Shown piece by piece: positions 1 to 10,480 of a DNA stretch of 64,000 nucleotides (position 1 is its first letter; every line of letters begins with the position of its first letter). The DNA is from Nereocystis luetkeana (lineage: Eukaryota > Sar > Phaeophyceae > Laminariales > Laminariaceae), in contig JARUPZ010000007.1 of NCBI GenBank assembly GCA_031213475.1, positions 4,397,586 to 4,461,585 on the forward strand, written 5' to 3'. A program made the position numbers and the translations under genes. Under the pieces are notes generated by a model. The model was not told the origin of the DNA. It saw nothing but the letters and a program-made list of their open reading frames with translations, and did no database searches.

Positions 1-856
1 ACGCAACGGTATTATTTTTCCTGAGCAAAACGTCCCCTCGGGGCAGACGAGGGGTGCCGCCCTCAGCAGTGTGCTTTGCGACTCGGCACGGCTTCGCCAA
101 AATGGTTGACAAGCGACACTGGCTCCTTGTTGTTACATCTACCCTCATTCCGAGAAAATTTCCCGGCCGGTCGGGGGGGTATAGAGATATACAATATACG
201 AGTACTCGTACGTACGTACCTCGATTGTTTCGGTTTTGACCGTTTTGGAACCCACAGAGAGCGACCAGAACAATGGTTGATAATTTTGGTGTCTATCAAC
301 CGTCTACGAGCAAGAGCGTAGGAACACATAGCAGAGGTACGGGTGTGATAGGATGACCATATTTCCTGCCCGTGCCGTACGACCGACTCCTTCCAATCAT
401 TGTCACTCGGACACCAGGCAGTAGAATGCCATCCCCCAATCAACGCAATGGCCGATGCTGCAGACGCCACTTTTTTTTTTATCGTCAATTATCCTCCCTC
501 GGAAGCAAAGACGTCAGGAGACAATGTCAACCAGCGCTAAAAACCGTGCGCTGTCAAGGGTGCAGGACCGTGAGTATTCCGCACCAACACCTGATAGTTT
601 GGTGTCAGTCAAGGCATGTCAAGGCAATTTTTTCTGCTTGTCGAGGGGTGAATTTGCTGTCTCCTGCTGACATGTTTGCTCGGAAGTTCCATAGGGGTCA
701 AATTTCAAGTTTACTTCAACCATCTTGTTAAAAAGCTTGGCCCAAGGTCTACACGAGGTACTACGAGTACAGCCCTTGTCACCCTCGCCGTTCGATCCGT
801 GCTGACCGCCCTTGTCTTCTTTCCATCCATGCCCTCGCCGTATCGGGTCGTCTCAG
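1..856. other. Left flank, no gene recognised
   Basis: Short overlapping open frames occur on both strands but none shows a family motif or a convincing pair of splice sites. By continuity with the exons to the right, this is probably intron or upstream sequence of the + strand gene that ends at 6896. Confidence 0.3.
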
Positions 857-894
857 GGTGCAGCAGCCCGTCGGGGGGGGATCCTTCGGCCCAG
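857..894 (+). CDS. Possible small internal exon of the left-edge gene
   Basis: A CAG acceptor-like site precedes position 857 and a consensus donor GTAAGG follows position 894. Read in the only frame that fits, it gives VQQPVGGGSFGP plus one leftover base. The next exon at 2745 begins with two bases before its first full codon, so the phases join and give an Ala codon. The support is only the donor, the phase match and a low-complexity Gly-rich translation. The upstream edge is uncertain and the exon could be spurious. Confidence 0.2.
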
Positions 895-1045
895 GTAAGG
901 CAACATTAGGGGAAAAAGTAAAGTTGTTGACTCTTTACAGCCAGTGGGGTCTACGGTACATCGAGGCTGCTGATACGTATGCACCAAGTATTCACCCAGT
1001 ACGGAAGGAACGGACGTCGGAGCCCCACGCCCACAATGGTGAAAC

Positions 1046-2263
1046 CCGGGGCTGTTAACGGATCGGGTCAAAACTAGTGGGTAAGGTCGGGTCAGGTCGG
1101 GTCAGGTCGGGTAAGGATGGCTCGACCCAACCCGTGTGAGAGTTTGAAAACCTCCTGACCCGACCCGACCCGACCCGACCCGACCCGACCCGACCCGACC
1201 CGACCCGACCCGACCCGACCCGACCCGACCCGACCCGACCCGACCCGACCCGACCCGACCCGACCCGACCCGACCCGACCCGACCCGACCCGACCCGACC
1301 CGACCCGACCCGACCCGACCTGACCCGACCCGATCCGTGATACATATAAAAAAAACGTTCTGATTCGACCCGCGGGTTGAGTCATGACCCGTGGAGAGCC
1401 CTTTTACATAAAATCACACTTTGGTTCGATATTGCTTTCTATCTTACACCCGTCGTAGTGTAATTTTTTGTGGCGCAAGGTCGAACATTCGATGCACAGG
1501 CGCAAACAGGGATAATTCGAATTAACGAATACTTCGAATGACATCAATAGTCCCGTGTGCATCGGGCGTTAGTGGGGTCGACACGTGAGAGCATCGTTTA
1601 AAGCTTGTGATGTGGCAGGGCTCTTCACGGGTCATGACTCGACTCGCGGGTCGAGTCAGAACGTTTTTTTTATATCACCAATCGGGTCGGGTCGGGTCGG
1701 GTCGGGTGGGGTCGGGTCAGGTCGGGTCGGGTCGGGTCGGGTCGGGTCGGGTCGGGTCGGGTCGGGTCGGGTCGGGTCGGGTCGGGTCGGGTCGGGTCGG
1801 GTCGGGTCGGGTCGGGTCGGGTCGGGTCGGGTCGGGTCTGGTCGGGTCGGGTCGGGTCGGGTCGGGTCGGGTCGGGTCGGGTCGGGTCGGGTCGGGTCGG
1901 GTCGGGTCGGGTCGGGTCGGGTCGGGTCGGGTCGGGTCGGGTCGGGTCGGGTCGGGTCGGGTCGGGTCGGGTCGGGTCGGGTCGGGTCGGGTCGGGTCGG
2001 GTCGGGTCGGGTCGGGTCGGGTCGGGTCGGGTCGGGTCGGGTCGGGTCGGGTCGGGTCGGGTCGGGTCGGGTCGGGTCGGGTCGGGTCGGGTCGGGTCGG
2101 GTCGGGTCGGGTCGGGTCGGGTCGGGTCGGGTCGGGTCGGGTCGGGTCGGGTTGGGTCGGGTCAGGGGCTTTTCAAACTCTCACACGGGTCGGGTCGAGT
2201 CATCCTTACCTGACCTGACCCGACCAGACCCCCGAGTTTTGATCCCACCCGTGAACAGCCGTG
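1046..2263. repeat. GGGTC/GACCC fold-back element
   Basis: The left arm (about 1046-1412) carries a long CCCGA array and the right arm (about 1612-2263) carries a much longer GGGTC array, interrupted by a few point variants. The unique borders of the arms are also inverted copies. Near 1132 and 2178 each arm has a TGTGAGAGTTTGAAAA-type segment. Near 1355 and 1660 each has the AAAAAAACGTTCTGA segment and a CGGGTCATGAC-type end. A loop of about 200 bp separates the arms. Because the unit is 5 bp, every frame is open and encodes Gly-Ser-Gly-Arg-Val repeats; these are not genes. It lies within the intron before the exon at 2745. Confidence 0.85.
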
Positions 2264-2451
2264 GTGATTTTCCGGGCGCGTTTGTAAGATGCCTTATTAC
2301 GCTACGATCTTTTTCTGTTCGCGAAGTTCAAGTTTTGCAGCGATCGGCTTAGGTGGGCTTGATCTAGGCTCTTCCAATCGCGGTGGGGTGCATATACTGA
2401 CCAAAGCAAACAAACGGTCCTGACTTGAGCAACCCAGTTCGTTTGCCCCCA

Positions 2452-2635
2452 CCAGTAGCAGTAGTAGTAGCAGTAGTAGTAGTAGTAGCAGTAATAGTAG
2501 CAGTAGCAGTAGCAGTAGCAGTAATAGTAGCAGTAGCAGTAGCAGTAGCAGTAGCAGTAGCTGTAGCTGTAGCAGTAGCAATGGCAGCAGCGGTAACAGC
2601 AACAGCAGTAGCAACAGCAGAAGCAACAGCAGAGT
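2452..2635. repeat. AGT/AGC trinucleotide microsatellite
   Basis: This is an imperfect mix of AGT and AGC triplets (CAG/TAG on the + strand), turning into CAACAG units at the right end. It lies about 110 bp upstream of the splice acceptor at 2744. Its Leu-, Ala/Thr- or Cys/Tyr-rich translations are artefacts of the repeat. Confidence 0.9.
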
Positions 2636-2744
2636 ACTGTCGTGCATGGCATGCTCCAAGCATTAACCAAACGTGCAACAACAACATCCCACACGACAAG
2701 AAACAGCGGCACTTTTTTTCGCCCATGTTTTTTTGTTTTTTCAG

Positions 2745-2890
2745 CCGTGAGTGAAGACGAAGTAATGATGCCGCACGCCTTCGAGCGGCTGTGGGGCGGG
2801 CTCGAACCCCAGGGGGAGTTCCGCACGCATATCGCGGAGGCGGTACCACAGATTACGGTGGTGCGACACCTCAACGAGAGAGGCTTTCAG
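2745..2890 (+). CDS. Penultimate exon of an unrecognised + strand gene
   Basis: A pyrimidine-rich tract ending in TTTTTTCAG precedes position 2745. The translation contains AFERLWGGLEPQGEF and AVPQITVVRHLNERGFQ, which looks like ordinary folded protein, and the third codon positions are GC-rich, unlike the surroundings. The exon ends at CAG before GCAAGG, a GC-type donor, in phase 0. The next exon at 6675 starts in phase 0, so the two join without a frameshift. I do not recognise the family. The 5' part lies to the left, probably beyond the window. An alternative is that a GT donor elsewhere is used, but no good one lies nearby. Confidence 0.55.
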
Positions 2891-5149
2891 GCAAGGCGGA
2901 GACACCGCATATAGCTTGCTGGGAACACTTGCAACAGGCCCCTTCGCGTCTCGACCGTGACGTGTTAATTTGGCTATGACCACCCTGTGGCCGGCCGGAA
3001 ATATAGGCTCCCTTTGATGTTCACATCAGACTCATTGCTACCAAAATCTTAAAAGTGCCGCGACCGGACAGAGCCGAATTCTATACGAGTATATCAGATG
3101 CACTTTCTAATTGATCAACGATTGGCAACAGTTCCATATCTGGTACCTGGTACATATTTTGGAGTTGGATGTAAAAGCAGGCCCTTTGGGGAAGGGGGTG
3201 GCAAAAACACGATGAAATCAGACGTTAAAACAGTGGGGGAAGGCGGGGAGAAGTCGGGAATTTTTTTATTGACTGTCGTGACGCGAGCCCAGGAACTGAA
3301 AGTCACTGGGAACACCTTGGCGTTGGTTCCGTGTTATTTTCACTCGAGATCCCAAGCGGTTACTATATTCACGGCCAGAGTGGTTTGAGCGAAGCGACCG
3401 GCTAATTTATACGACCACCTCGTTGCTCGCTTTGTTTACACGGCCACCTCACACGTCCACCTCAAATATGAGGCATGCCTTACTGACCCTTTTGAATTTT
3501 TGATGCTGGGTGGAGCCGGAGATCCTATAGAAAACCTGAAGCGGGAGATCTGGATGCCGTCCGATCAAAAAAGCCTCCGATTCATTTATTCATTTATGCC
3601 TGCCCTTGTAAGCAGCGCACACAGCTCACGACAGCTATAACATTCTCCACTATTTAAGGGGGACCATAGTAAATAGGATCAAATATTGTTAGTAAAGATA
3701 GCGAAAATGTATAGGTTTTTGCGTGTACCGTAGGTCCTACCTGGTACCTGGTATTTAACATGCCCCCCCGTGTAATAGCACGAGGGTACTCGACAATGAG
3801 AGAAAACGACCTACACTTTTTCCTAGAGTCAGAATGAAAAACAAACCAATGCAGTGGGGTTTCTGGACGAAATCACGAAATTACGAAAAGCGAGTTTTTT
3901 TGTCAATTGTAATTTACTTGATTTTAGTGTACCCCCCCCTGTCTGGGTCTCGAAAATAGGTAGTGGGGTGTCGGGAGTGTTTTTTTTGGTCGACCCCTGA
4001 CTAGCACGAGCTCCTAGCGAAAGCTACCCTACCAGGTATCCTATCTATATCGAGTTCTGTCTATCCTGCGTGCCTGGCTTCAGGGTCGAAACTAAGAAAC
4101 ACGCGACAAACTCGCTTCACCCCGACGTACGTTTTTGTTACTATAGACAACACCCCCTTCCCCTCCCCCGCCGACGACCACGACCCCCCCCCCCCCCCGA
4201 CCTCCTCAATCAACACGCCCTACCAACGAGACGCCTTCAACATTTTCTGCTTTGTGTGGGGGTGACACAAGCGGGCGATACGCCGTGTTCAAGTTTTTTT
4301 TTTTTCGTTTTTGTTGGTTCAGGCGAGACACAAAAGCGGGAGTGTGCCCACCAGGCCGCGACTTGCGCGACACGCGGCGGCAGCACCCCAACCCCCGCAC
4401 GATGAAGCAGAATCGTAGTCGGCCCCGGCGGGAAACGGAGGGGCCATGCAATTTTACTCGTGTGATAGAGAAGCACCAAAATCACTGAGCTATCAGTCAG
4501 GAAGCTGACCAATAGTCCGGTGGTTACGGCACTTATCTAACAAAAAATACAATCCGGGGTCGACTGGCTGCAGAGTATTGGACCCCAGATGCAACAACTC
4601 AAGGGTTGCGACCTCTTTCATATTATCCAACCGGCAATGCAGTATCTCTAAGATCAGCCTACCGCGAGGCACGGGAGGGGGGCGAGCGTCCGAGACCGGT
4701 CCGCTCACTCGATGTACCGCCCATCGTTCAGCGTTGAGCTCCTAAGCTCCCTGGCGTTGTCACATATAGACACGAAGGTCATCGCTGTGCCAGAAGGGCG
4801 AACGCGGCGATCGATGAAATCGCAATCGACGTTACACAAGACTTGGCGTTGCTGCCCGTATTGTGGCGAGTTGGGCGGGGACAGTGGCGGCGAGCGGGGT
4901 GTGTATGGTTGACAGGCCGCTGGCGGCGACGACGTTTCGCGTGTGTAACAACCATGTCGCGCCCTATATATATATATGTGCAGACGAGTCCAGCAGATGA
5001 ACGGAGAAACACTACTGTCTATGGTCAATTGAAAGCTACGTAGTCCCGGCAGCACGTTTCAAAGTTCCAGCCTTCCCAAAACCCATGAGGTGACACGTGG
5101 AGTGTCTGTTTTTCGCCGGCTGTACTGTGTTACTGGTCGCCTGCCTATC
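2891..5149. other. Intron sequence, mostly unannotated
   Basis: This is part of the 3.8-kb intron between the exons at 2745-2890 and 6675-6896. It contains one family A MITE (3653-3775), a TACCTGGTA word near 3145, a TACCAGGT near 4030, and C and T homopolymers near 4185 and 4297. I see no other gene or structured repeat. Confidence 0.4.
3653..3775. mobile_element. Family A MITE copy 1, with tandem TACCTGGTA insertion
   Basis: Decayed copy of the ~105-bp palindromic family whose ends read TTACGGGGGACCATAG. The right arm contains TACCTGGTACCTGGTA (3738-3753), where other copies have only TA (GGTCCTATTTACT). This is a double CCTGG+TA insertion. Confidence 0.75.
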
Positions 5150-5159
5150 CCCCCCCCCC

Positions 5160-5696
5160 CATATAGGTTGGGTTGGCGTCGGTTGGCAAAGACACTGTAA
5201 AACATGCCGCTCACTACGTGTGCTAGACAACCAGGGTACCGTTTTTTTTTTTGGCGGTCGCCTAAAGCTGGTTGTCGAGTTAGATCATTTGTGCAAGGTA
5301 AATAAGCTTTACTCCGAGCAAGGGAATTGATCGTATCACGTAGTGTTCAAGGTAAGACACCCAAGAGGTAGTTACATAGTACTCCCATTGCTATCTCTGG
5401 AAATGCCTACGCCGGAAATTAAAGTAACTCATTGAAGCTGTCATCCATATGCAAGTCCGCCTCACAAGCGGTTCTTAGTAGGGTGCAGCTCACCTTTCAT
5501 GCGACTCGCCAGACACCCCACGGCGCTTCGCGCTTGGTGCAAGCAATGTCTGCCTGGTCGGTGAAAACCCGACATGCTCCGTCCCGGCATTGTATGGATG
5601 CGAGGGTCTATGGTCATACGACTACGGCCATGCATGAGATCGAGTACATCTCTCCTATCGAGTACACCCCTCCCCTACCCCCCCCCCTCCTCCCTT
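5160..5696 (+). mobile_element. Family C poly-C element, near full length
   Basis: Starts at ATAGGTTGGGTTGG and runs through conserved blocks (TAGATCATTTGTGC, CTCATTGAAGCTG, GCTTCGCGCTTGGTGC, TCGGTGAAAACCCGAC). It ends at TATCGAGTACACCCC in a C-rich tail. It is followed head-to-tail by a second unit. No protein is recognisable. The block GTCGG-TGAAAAC-CCGAC can form a 5-bp stem with a 7-base loop, loosely like a tRNA T-arm. The shared 3' end, variable 5' ends and homopolymer tail suggest retrotransposition. Confidence 0.75.
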
Positions 5697-6192
5697 GATA
5701 GGTTGGGTTGGCATCGGTCGGCAACGATACTGTAAAACATGCCGCTCACTACGTGAGCTAGACAACGAGAGTACCGTTTTTTTCTTGGCGGTCGGTCACA
5801 GCTGGCGATCGGGTTAAATCATTTGTGCGGGGTGGAGAACCTTTACTCCGAACAAGGGGAACGCTCGTATCACGTACTGGTAGTGTTTATTGTCAGGCGC
5901 CCGCGAGGCAGTTACATAGTACCCCCATTGCTGTCTCTGGAAGTGGCTACACCGGAAATTAAATCTGCTCATTGAAGCTGCCATCCATATGCAAGTCCGT
6001 CTCACAAGCGATTCATAGTACGATTCAGCTCACCCTTCGTGCGACTCACCGAGCACCTCACGGTGCTTCGCGCTTGGTGCAAGCAATGTCTGCCTGGTCG
6101 GTGAAAGCCCGACGTGCTCCGTCCGGCAGGGGTGCGATGGTCTGTGGTCATACGACTGTGGCAACGCATGATATCGAGGAGACCCCCCCCCA
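5697..6192 (+). mobile_element. Family C poly-C element, second tandem unit
   Basis: Direct neighbour of the unit ending at 5696, in the same orientation and with the same block order. It ends at ATATCGAGGAGACCCC followed by a C run. The head-to-tail join occurs exactly at the poly-C tract. Confidence 0.75.
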
Positions 6193-6289
6193 CCAAAACA
6201 GCCTACTCTCGATACCACTGGAACGTACTGTCCTGCACGGTAGGGCCACGCAACCACCAACAAACAATTAATGAGACACGCCATGAAAT

Positions 6290-6660
6290 GCGATTATTGG
6301 TGGATTAATGGCACACACAATAAATGCACTGCTATTGGTTAGTACTATTGGTCAATGCTATAGGTTGGCTAATGGAACACACAATCAATGCACTGCCACT
6401 TCGGTATAGGTTAATACTATTGGTTGATTAATGCAACACACAACAATGCACTGCTATCGGTTGAGCTATTTAGTTGATTATACGAATACACGGTCAATGC
6501 AGTGATATTGGTTAGTTACATTGGATCATTTTACTGGTAATGGTTAATTATATTGGTTAATGTAGTTGGTTGGTGCTATAGGATAACGCTGTGATTGGTT
6601 AATTCTATCGGTTATAGTGCTATTGATATTAACAGTAGTCAATGCTATTGGTTGATCGAC
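6290..6660. repeat. Cluster of ATTGG(T) motifs, degenerate tandem repeat
   Basis: An AT-rich stretch in which TATTGGTTA/TTGATTAATG-like words and GCACTGCTATTGG-like words recur at irregular 15-40 bp spacing, all in one orientation. It lies directly upstream of the acceptor at 6674. ATTGG is the complement of a CCAAT box, but a degenerate satellite inside an intron is an equally good reading. Confidence 0.6.
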
Positions 6661-6674
6661 CGTACTAACGTCAG

Positions 6675-6896
6675 GTTGTGGCCGCCGGGACTGTGGACGG
6701 GCTGATGCGCGTCCTGTTCTGCGCGAAAGAAGCCACGTCCAACGGCACCGGCGCTTGGTTCCTGGCGGAACTCCTGCAAGACGAGTCGGACCTCACTCTC
6801 CAAGCCACGTTCAAGAGCAACCGCTCGGCGGTCGTGCCGGGGTTCGTCCGCGCCTTCCTGCTCCACCACATATTCACCATGGCCGAGGCGTCATGA
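6675..6896 (+). CDS. Last exon of the left-edge gene, unrecognised
   Basis: The exon follows the acceptor ACGTCAG and continues the frame of the exon ending at 2890, giving ...NERGFQ-VVAAGTVDGLMRVLF. It runs 73 codons to a TGA at 6894-6896. Visible segments include LMRVLFCAKEATSNGTG and VVPGFVRAFLLHHIFTMAEAS. The composition is GC-rich and helix-like, and there is no obvious membrane span. The absence of stop codons, the GC-rich wobble positions and the phase match make it a convincing terminal exon. I could not place it in a family. It may be the C-terminal helical domain of a larger scaffold protein, but that is a guess. Confidence 0.6.
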   Translation, partial: VVAAGTVDGLMRVLFCAKEATSNGTGAWFLAELLQDESDLTLQATFKSNRSAVVPGFVRAFLLHHIFTMAEAS

Positions 6897-7059
6897 CCTG
6901 CCATCTATCGCATAGATCTGTTACTCTGTTGGTGTGTCTGTATGTGTTCGATTAGCGGTGTGGTGCCGGCGGGCGGGGGTCGGACCTTCATCGAGCATCA
7001 GTCGGTGAATGGCTGAAGAAAGAACGGATTTAGATTGCGCCCGAGGGTAATCCCGTGCT

Positions 7060-7275
7060 TATCAAAGCAAGTTTTTGAGTTTTGTCGAAACTTCCACTCT
7101 TTCATGCTTGATTTCCAAGCAAATCAGTTCGTTTTTGGAAGTTATGGACAGGGTGGCAAACAAAAAAAATGGACGAAATATGAAGTTCCCAATTTCTCCG
7201 TTTTTTCTGAAATCTGTTCGGAAATCGAGCAAAAACCCCTCCGAAAATTTCGACAAAACTTGTTTCGATTTGCAC
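7060..7275. repeat. Imperfect inverted repeat (~215 bp)
   Basis: AAGTTTTTGAGTTTTGTCGAAACTT near 7067 is complementary, with mismatches, to the segment near 7240-7267 that reads TTTCGACAAAACTTG. It could be a decayed MITE. It lies just downstream of the gene ending at 6896. Confidence 0.5.
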
Positions 7276-7519
7276 AAGGCTCTTAGATGTAAAAAAAGAG
7301 GCGAAAGTCAGGGGATTTGGGGAATGCGGCTTAACCTTTCTGACAGAACCCGAGGTACAATAATAGTAGTGATTGGTAAGATTGATCCTTTTTGCATGTT
7401 TGCAGCTGTCGAAGAACCGCCACGGCACGGCACCACGACCCGTCCACCACCACCCTCCCGGCGTCTTTCCTTTTCGTTGACGGCCGCGGGGGGCGGAGGG
7501 GTGGAGGGGGCGCGGGGGG

Positions 7520-7625
7520 GGGGTGTACTCGATATCATGCATGGCCGGGGGTGTACTCATGCCACGCATAGTCGTATGGCCGTACACCCTCGTATGCCCA
7601 CAATGCCGGGACGGGAGGGGTCCGA
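7520..7625 (-). mobile_element. Family C, short 5'-truncated copy
   Basis: On the - strand it reads from a CCGGCATTGTGGGCATACGAGG-like block to CATGCATGATATCGAGTACA and then a C run (seen as G on +). Only about the last 100 bp of the family is present, with the conserved 3' end intact. Confidence 0.65.
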
Positions 7626-7767
7626 CAAAAACAAAAACCAATATCGCTTCAATGACAATCCGGTCGAGGTGCCGGTGAGGTGGTGGTGGACTCACCATAC
7701 CCAACCAACGCATTTTGCGCGATTTTTTCACTTATTTCCCGTGGAGCAGTTTCGCAGGGTTGGGGGG

Positions 7768-7857
7768 CCCCTTTTGGGACTACAGTCCCGTTTTGTGGAC
7801 AAACCACTCAAATCCCAAGTATGATGTCCCCAAAAAGGGACTGCGGCCCTAAACGGG
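7768..7857. mobile_element. Family B MITE copy 1
   Basis: A ~90-bp palindrome with CCCCTTTTGGGACTACAGTC on the left and GACTGCGGCCCTAAACGGG on the right, followed by TTAA. The ends (CCC...GGG) and the TTAA target are as in piggyBac-type elements. Confidence 0.75.
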
Positions 7858-7920
7858 TTAATAAGGTATTTGCACGAGGTATGTTGTGACACGAGCTGCA
7901 CATACCCGTGCTGACATATT

Positions 7921-8027
7921 ATCACGGGGGGCAATAGTAATTAGGACCAAATATTATCAGTAACAATAATAGGAAAAAACATAGATTTTCGTTGGTACCA
8001 TAGATCAGTTACTACGGTCCCCCGTAT
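7921..8027. mobile_element. Family A MITE copy 2, diverged
   Basis: Ends TATCACGGGGGGCAATAG and CTACGGTCCCCCGTATTA, with the usual AT-rich centre. Diverged from the other copies. Confidence 0.65.
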
Positions 8028-8870
8028 TATGATATTGTCCGAGCGTAGATCTGTGCTGACATGCTGAGATAGACTATCGTTGATAGATAGAGGTACCAGG
8101 TTCCAGGTAGTTCTTAGTCACATTTTTTTACCATACGCCAATGTATGCACGCTTACTTACTTTTGCGTTAGTGCCTCCGTTCAGTGGTCTGGTGGTGATC
8201 ATCGACAGGAGCGACGGTCCATGTCGGAACAAAAGCGAGACCGGTCTCTGAACTCTGAACCGATACTACTGTAGCTGTGCTTGGGTATTTCTACCGCCTT
8301 GCGTACGTATATACATATATATATATACTCCGGAGTAGATATGTATACTGGTACGTACGAGCCAGTAGCTTTGAACTTTTTACTGCCCCTTGACGGTGGC
8401 CGTTGTTGCGACCACATTCCGTACCACTATTATACAACTATACTGGTATTAATGGTGGCATACGCTACAATGTATAACAGTATCACACCGGGTGATAAGG
8501 CAGCACACCCCCTCGGACGAATTTCCTAACTGATTTTCTCGGCAACGGGGAGGGCGTACTGAATACGCCGAGCGATACGTCTATGTGTAAAGTTGTTGTC
8601 GATATAAATTCAACTTTAGCTGCTACCTGGTATAAGTGAAAATACCCCACCATTTTTTTCGCCGTGTGTGTGCCCCCCCCCCCTCCCCCCCCTTGTTTCG
8701 GATAAATCTTGCATATGTTCTACGTACGTACGTACAGGGTACTTACGTCGGGCCTGGTAGTCCGTTTGGTGCCCCCACACAGTAAGCTTTACCAGGTATA
8801 CCGTTAACAGCCCATCAATACTTCAGACAAAGGTATTCTGTGCTGCTGCATCCCCACACCAACCGCAGTA
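8028..8870. other. Intergenic, no gene seen
   Basis: Holds several TACCWGGTA-type words (8093, 8624, 8790), short TA/GTAC palindromes and C/T homopolymers near 8650-8690. No exon or further MITE is visible. Confidence 0.4.
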
Positions 8871-8992
8871 TTACGGGGGACCATATTAACTACCTGGTAG
8901 AGGACCTACGGTACACACAGAAACCTACCTGGTATATATTTAACCTATTTTTACTAACAATATGTGGTCCTATTGACTATGGCCCCCCTTAA
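8871..8992. mobile_element. Family A MITE copy 3, with two TACCTGGTA insertions
   Basis: Starts TTACGGGGGACCATA and ends GGCCCCCCTTAA. TACCTGGTA at 8891-8899 and at 8936-8944 interrupt the family consensus; other copies read AACCTATATATTTAACC where this one reads AACCTACCTGGTATATATT. It is flanked by TA and followed directly by a TATTAATA word. Confidence 0.8.
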
Positions 8993-9247
8993 TATTAATA
9001 GTAACACCGCTCGCTTTGTTTTTATAGCTCTCTACGAGAACGTACTGGTATTAAAATAGCTGTTTATCACAGTTGATCGTTCGCCACCAAATAATCTACT
9101 ACTGTAGTGTAACTAAAACACAGAGCACCACTTTTTATAGTTGTATTTAGTTCAGCAGTGCTTCCGACTTTGGCCCAGCTATGAAATCTGGGCCATGCGA
9201 GGTCTACACGGCCTTGATGCATACCCTGTACTACTAATAACATACTA

Positions 9248-9342
9248 ATACGGGGGACCATAGTTAATAGGACCTATGATATGCATAAAAACCTATATAT
9301 TTAACCATTTTTACTAACAATATTTGGTCCTATTAACTAAGG
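9248..9342. mobile_element. Family A MITE copy 4, right end lost
   Basis: Good match from ATACGGGGGACCATAG to GGTCCTATTAACTA, after which the terminal GGTCCCCCGTAA is missing. Confidence 0.75.
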
Positions 9343-9553
9343 TAGGTGGGTGCACCTGCAACTTTCTGTAAGGCCCCTCCCTGACTTGAAGGAACTCTAC
9401 AAATCAATGGGTGCTCGACAAAAAAGAAACGAAAAACGACCTATCTATACACTCATCTTCCCAGTGTCAAAACGAAAAACAAACCACCCTGCGCTGGGGT
9501 TCATGGACGAAAATACGAAAAGCTATTTTTTTTTTGTTTTCTCCGTATTGTTA

Positions 9554-9667
9554 TTACGGGAGACCATAGTTAATAGGGCCAATTTTTGTTGAGAAAAATT
9601 GTTAAATATATACCTGGTAGGTTTTTATCTGTACCACAGGTCCTATCAACTGTGGTCCCCCGGAGTA
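9554..9667. mobile_element. Family A MITE copy 5, with TACCTGGTA insertion
   Basis: Ends TTACGGGAGACCATAG and TGTGGTCCCCCGGAG. It carries TACCTGGTA at 9611-9619 (ATATATACCTGGTAGGTTT), where other copies read ATATATAGGTTT. Confidence 0.8.
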
Positions 9668-9769
9668 ATATTTTGCTTGGTTTAGGTAGCCCCACGCCCT
9701 TTGTCTGGGTCTCGAAAATAGGTATGGGTGGGGTGCCGTTTTTTTTTTTTTTGTGGACCCCTGGTTCTA

Positions 9770-9862
9770 CCCTTCTAGGACTACACAGTGCCGTTTTGGG
9801 GACAAAATGCTTGGAATGTGAGTGGTTTGTCCCCAAATCGGGACTGCAGTATACTAAAGGGG
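9770..9862. mobile_element. Family B MITE copy 2
   Basis: CCCTTCTAGGACT... with a central GGGGACAAAATGCTTGG and TTTGTCCCCAAATC pair, ending CTAAAGGGG. Abuts copy 3 head to tail. Confidence 0.75.
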
Positions 9863-9867
9863 TTTAA

Positions 9868-9956
9868 GCCTTTTAGGACTGCAGTCCCGTTTTGGGGACA
9901 AAGTACTTAGAATTTGGGTGGTTTGTTCCCAAAACGAAACTGCAGTCCAAACAGGG
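9868..9956. mobile_element. Family B MITE copy 3
   Basis: GCCTTTTAGGACTGCAGTCC to CTGCAGTCCAAACAGGG. Directly adjoins copy 2. Confidence 0.75.
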
Positions 9957-9962
9957 TTCAAG

Positions 9963-10176
9963 AGCGTTCTCTCGGCAGCGGTAAAAAGGGTGACTCAGTG
10001 CTAAAAGTTGACGTTCTATTTTCGGAACGGCTCTGTCCAGTCTTGCTGTCTCTCGACCAGACATATACATGGATCTTGAACAATAAAAAAAAAAAGTTCG
10101 GTAAATATATTGGCCAAAAAAACTTTCCCTGTTCTGGAAACGGAAAAATCGTGCGCTGAAAAAACGATCGCACCCC
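9963..10176. mobile_element. Family G element, diverged copy
   Basis: The right end GCGCTGAAAAAACGATCGCACC (10154-10175) matches the other two G copies. The left end (AGCGTTCTCTCGGCAGCGG) is diverged. It contains GGAAACGGAAAAATCG, comparable to CGAGGAAACGAGCG in the copy at 46.4 kb. Confidence 0.5.
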
Positions 10177-10267
10177 GTGCGCAGAGTAAACGAAAGCTCT
10201 TTTATACGGTACCATGGTACCAGGTATGTGTTATCACAAAAAAAAAATGGCTTTGAGAAAAAGTGCA

Positions 10268-10364
10268 CCCTTTTAGGGCAAACTGCAGGCACGTGTAGGG
10301 GACAAATTACCTGGAATTTGAGTGGTCTGTCCTAAAAACGGGACTGCAGTTTGCCATTAAAGGG
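10268..10364. mobile_element. Family B MITE copy 4 (long-arm subtype)
   Basis: CCCTTTTAGGGCAAACTGCAG on the left and CTGCAGTTTGCCATTAAAGGG on the right. The arms carry an extra GGCAAACTGCAG block, shared with the copy at 11778. Confidence 0.75.
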
Positions 10365-10480
10365 TTTAGGACCCGACGAGCATGTTCTTATGGCCCACAT
10401 CTCGAAAAATGTTGGGAAACAAAAACGAATAAGGAACGCCTTCATTAAGGCGCGTCTCACTGCCTTATTGGGTAGTTACT

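Noticed and set aside
1681..2165. Interstitial telomere or CRISPR array
   Set aside because: GGGTC is not a TTAGGG-type telomere unit and has no spacers; the setting is eukaryotic intron DNA.
1055..2352. Long open frames of up to 255 codons made of Gly-Ser-Gly-Arg-Val repeats on both strands
   Set aside because: A stop-free 5-bp repeat is open in every frame; translations are identical pentapeptides and there is no unique coding sequence.
2297..2874. Leu-, Ala/Thr- and Cys/Tyr-rich frames on the - strand
   Set aside because: They are three readings of the AGT/AGC microsatellite.
7075..7824. 249- and 209-codon overlapping frames on both strands
   Set aside because: They run through an inverted repeat, a family C fragment and a family B MITE; no domain.
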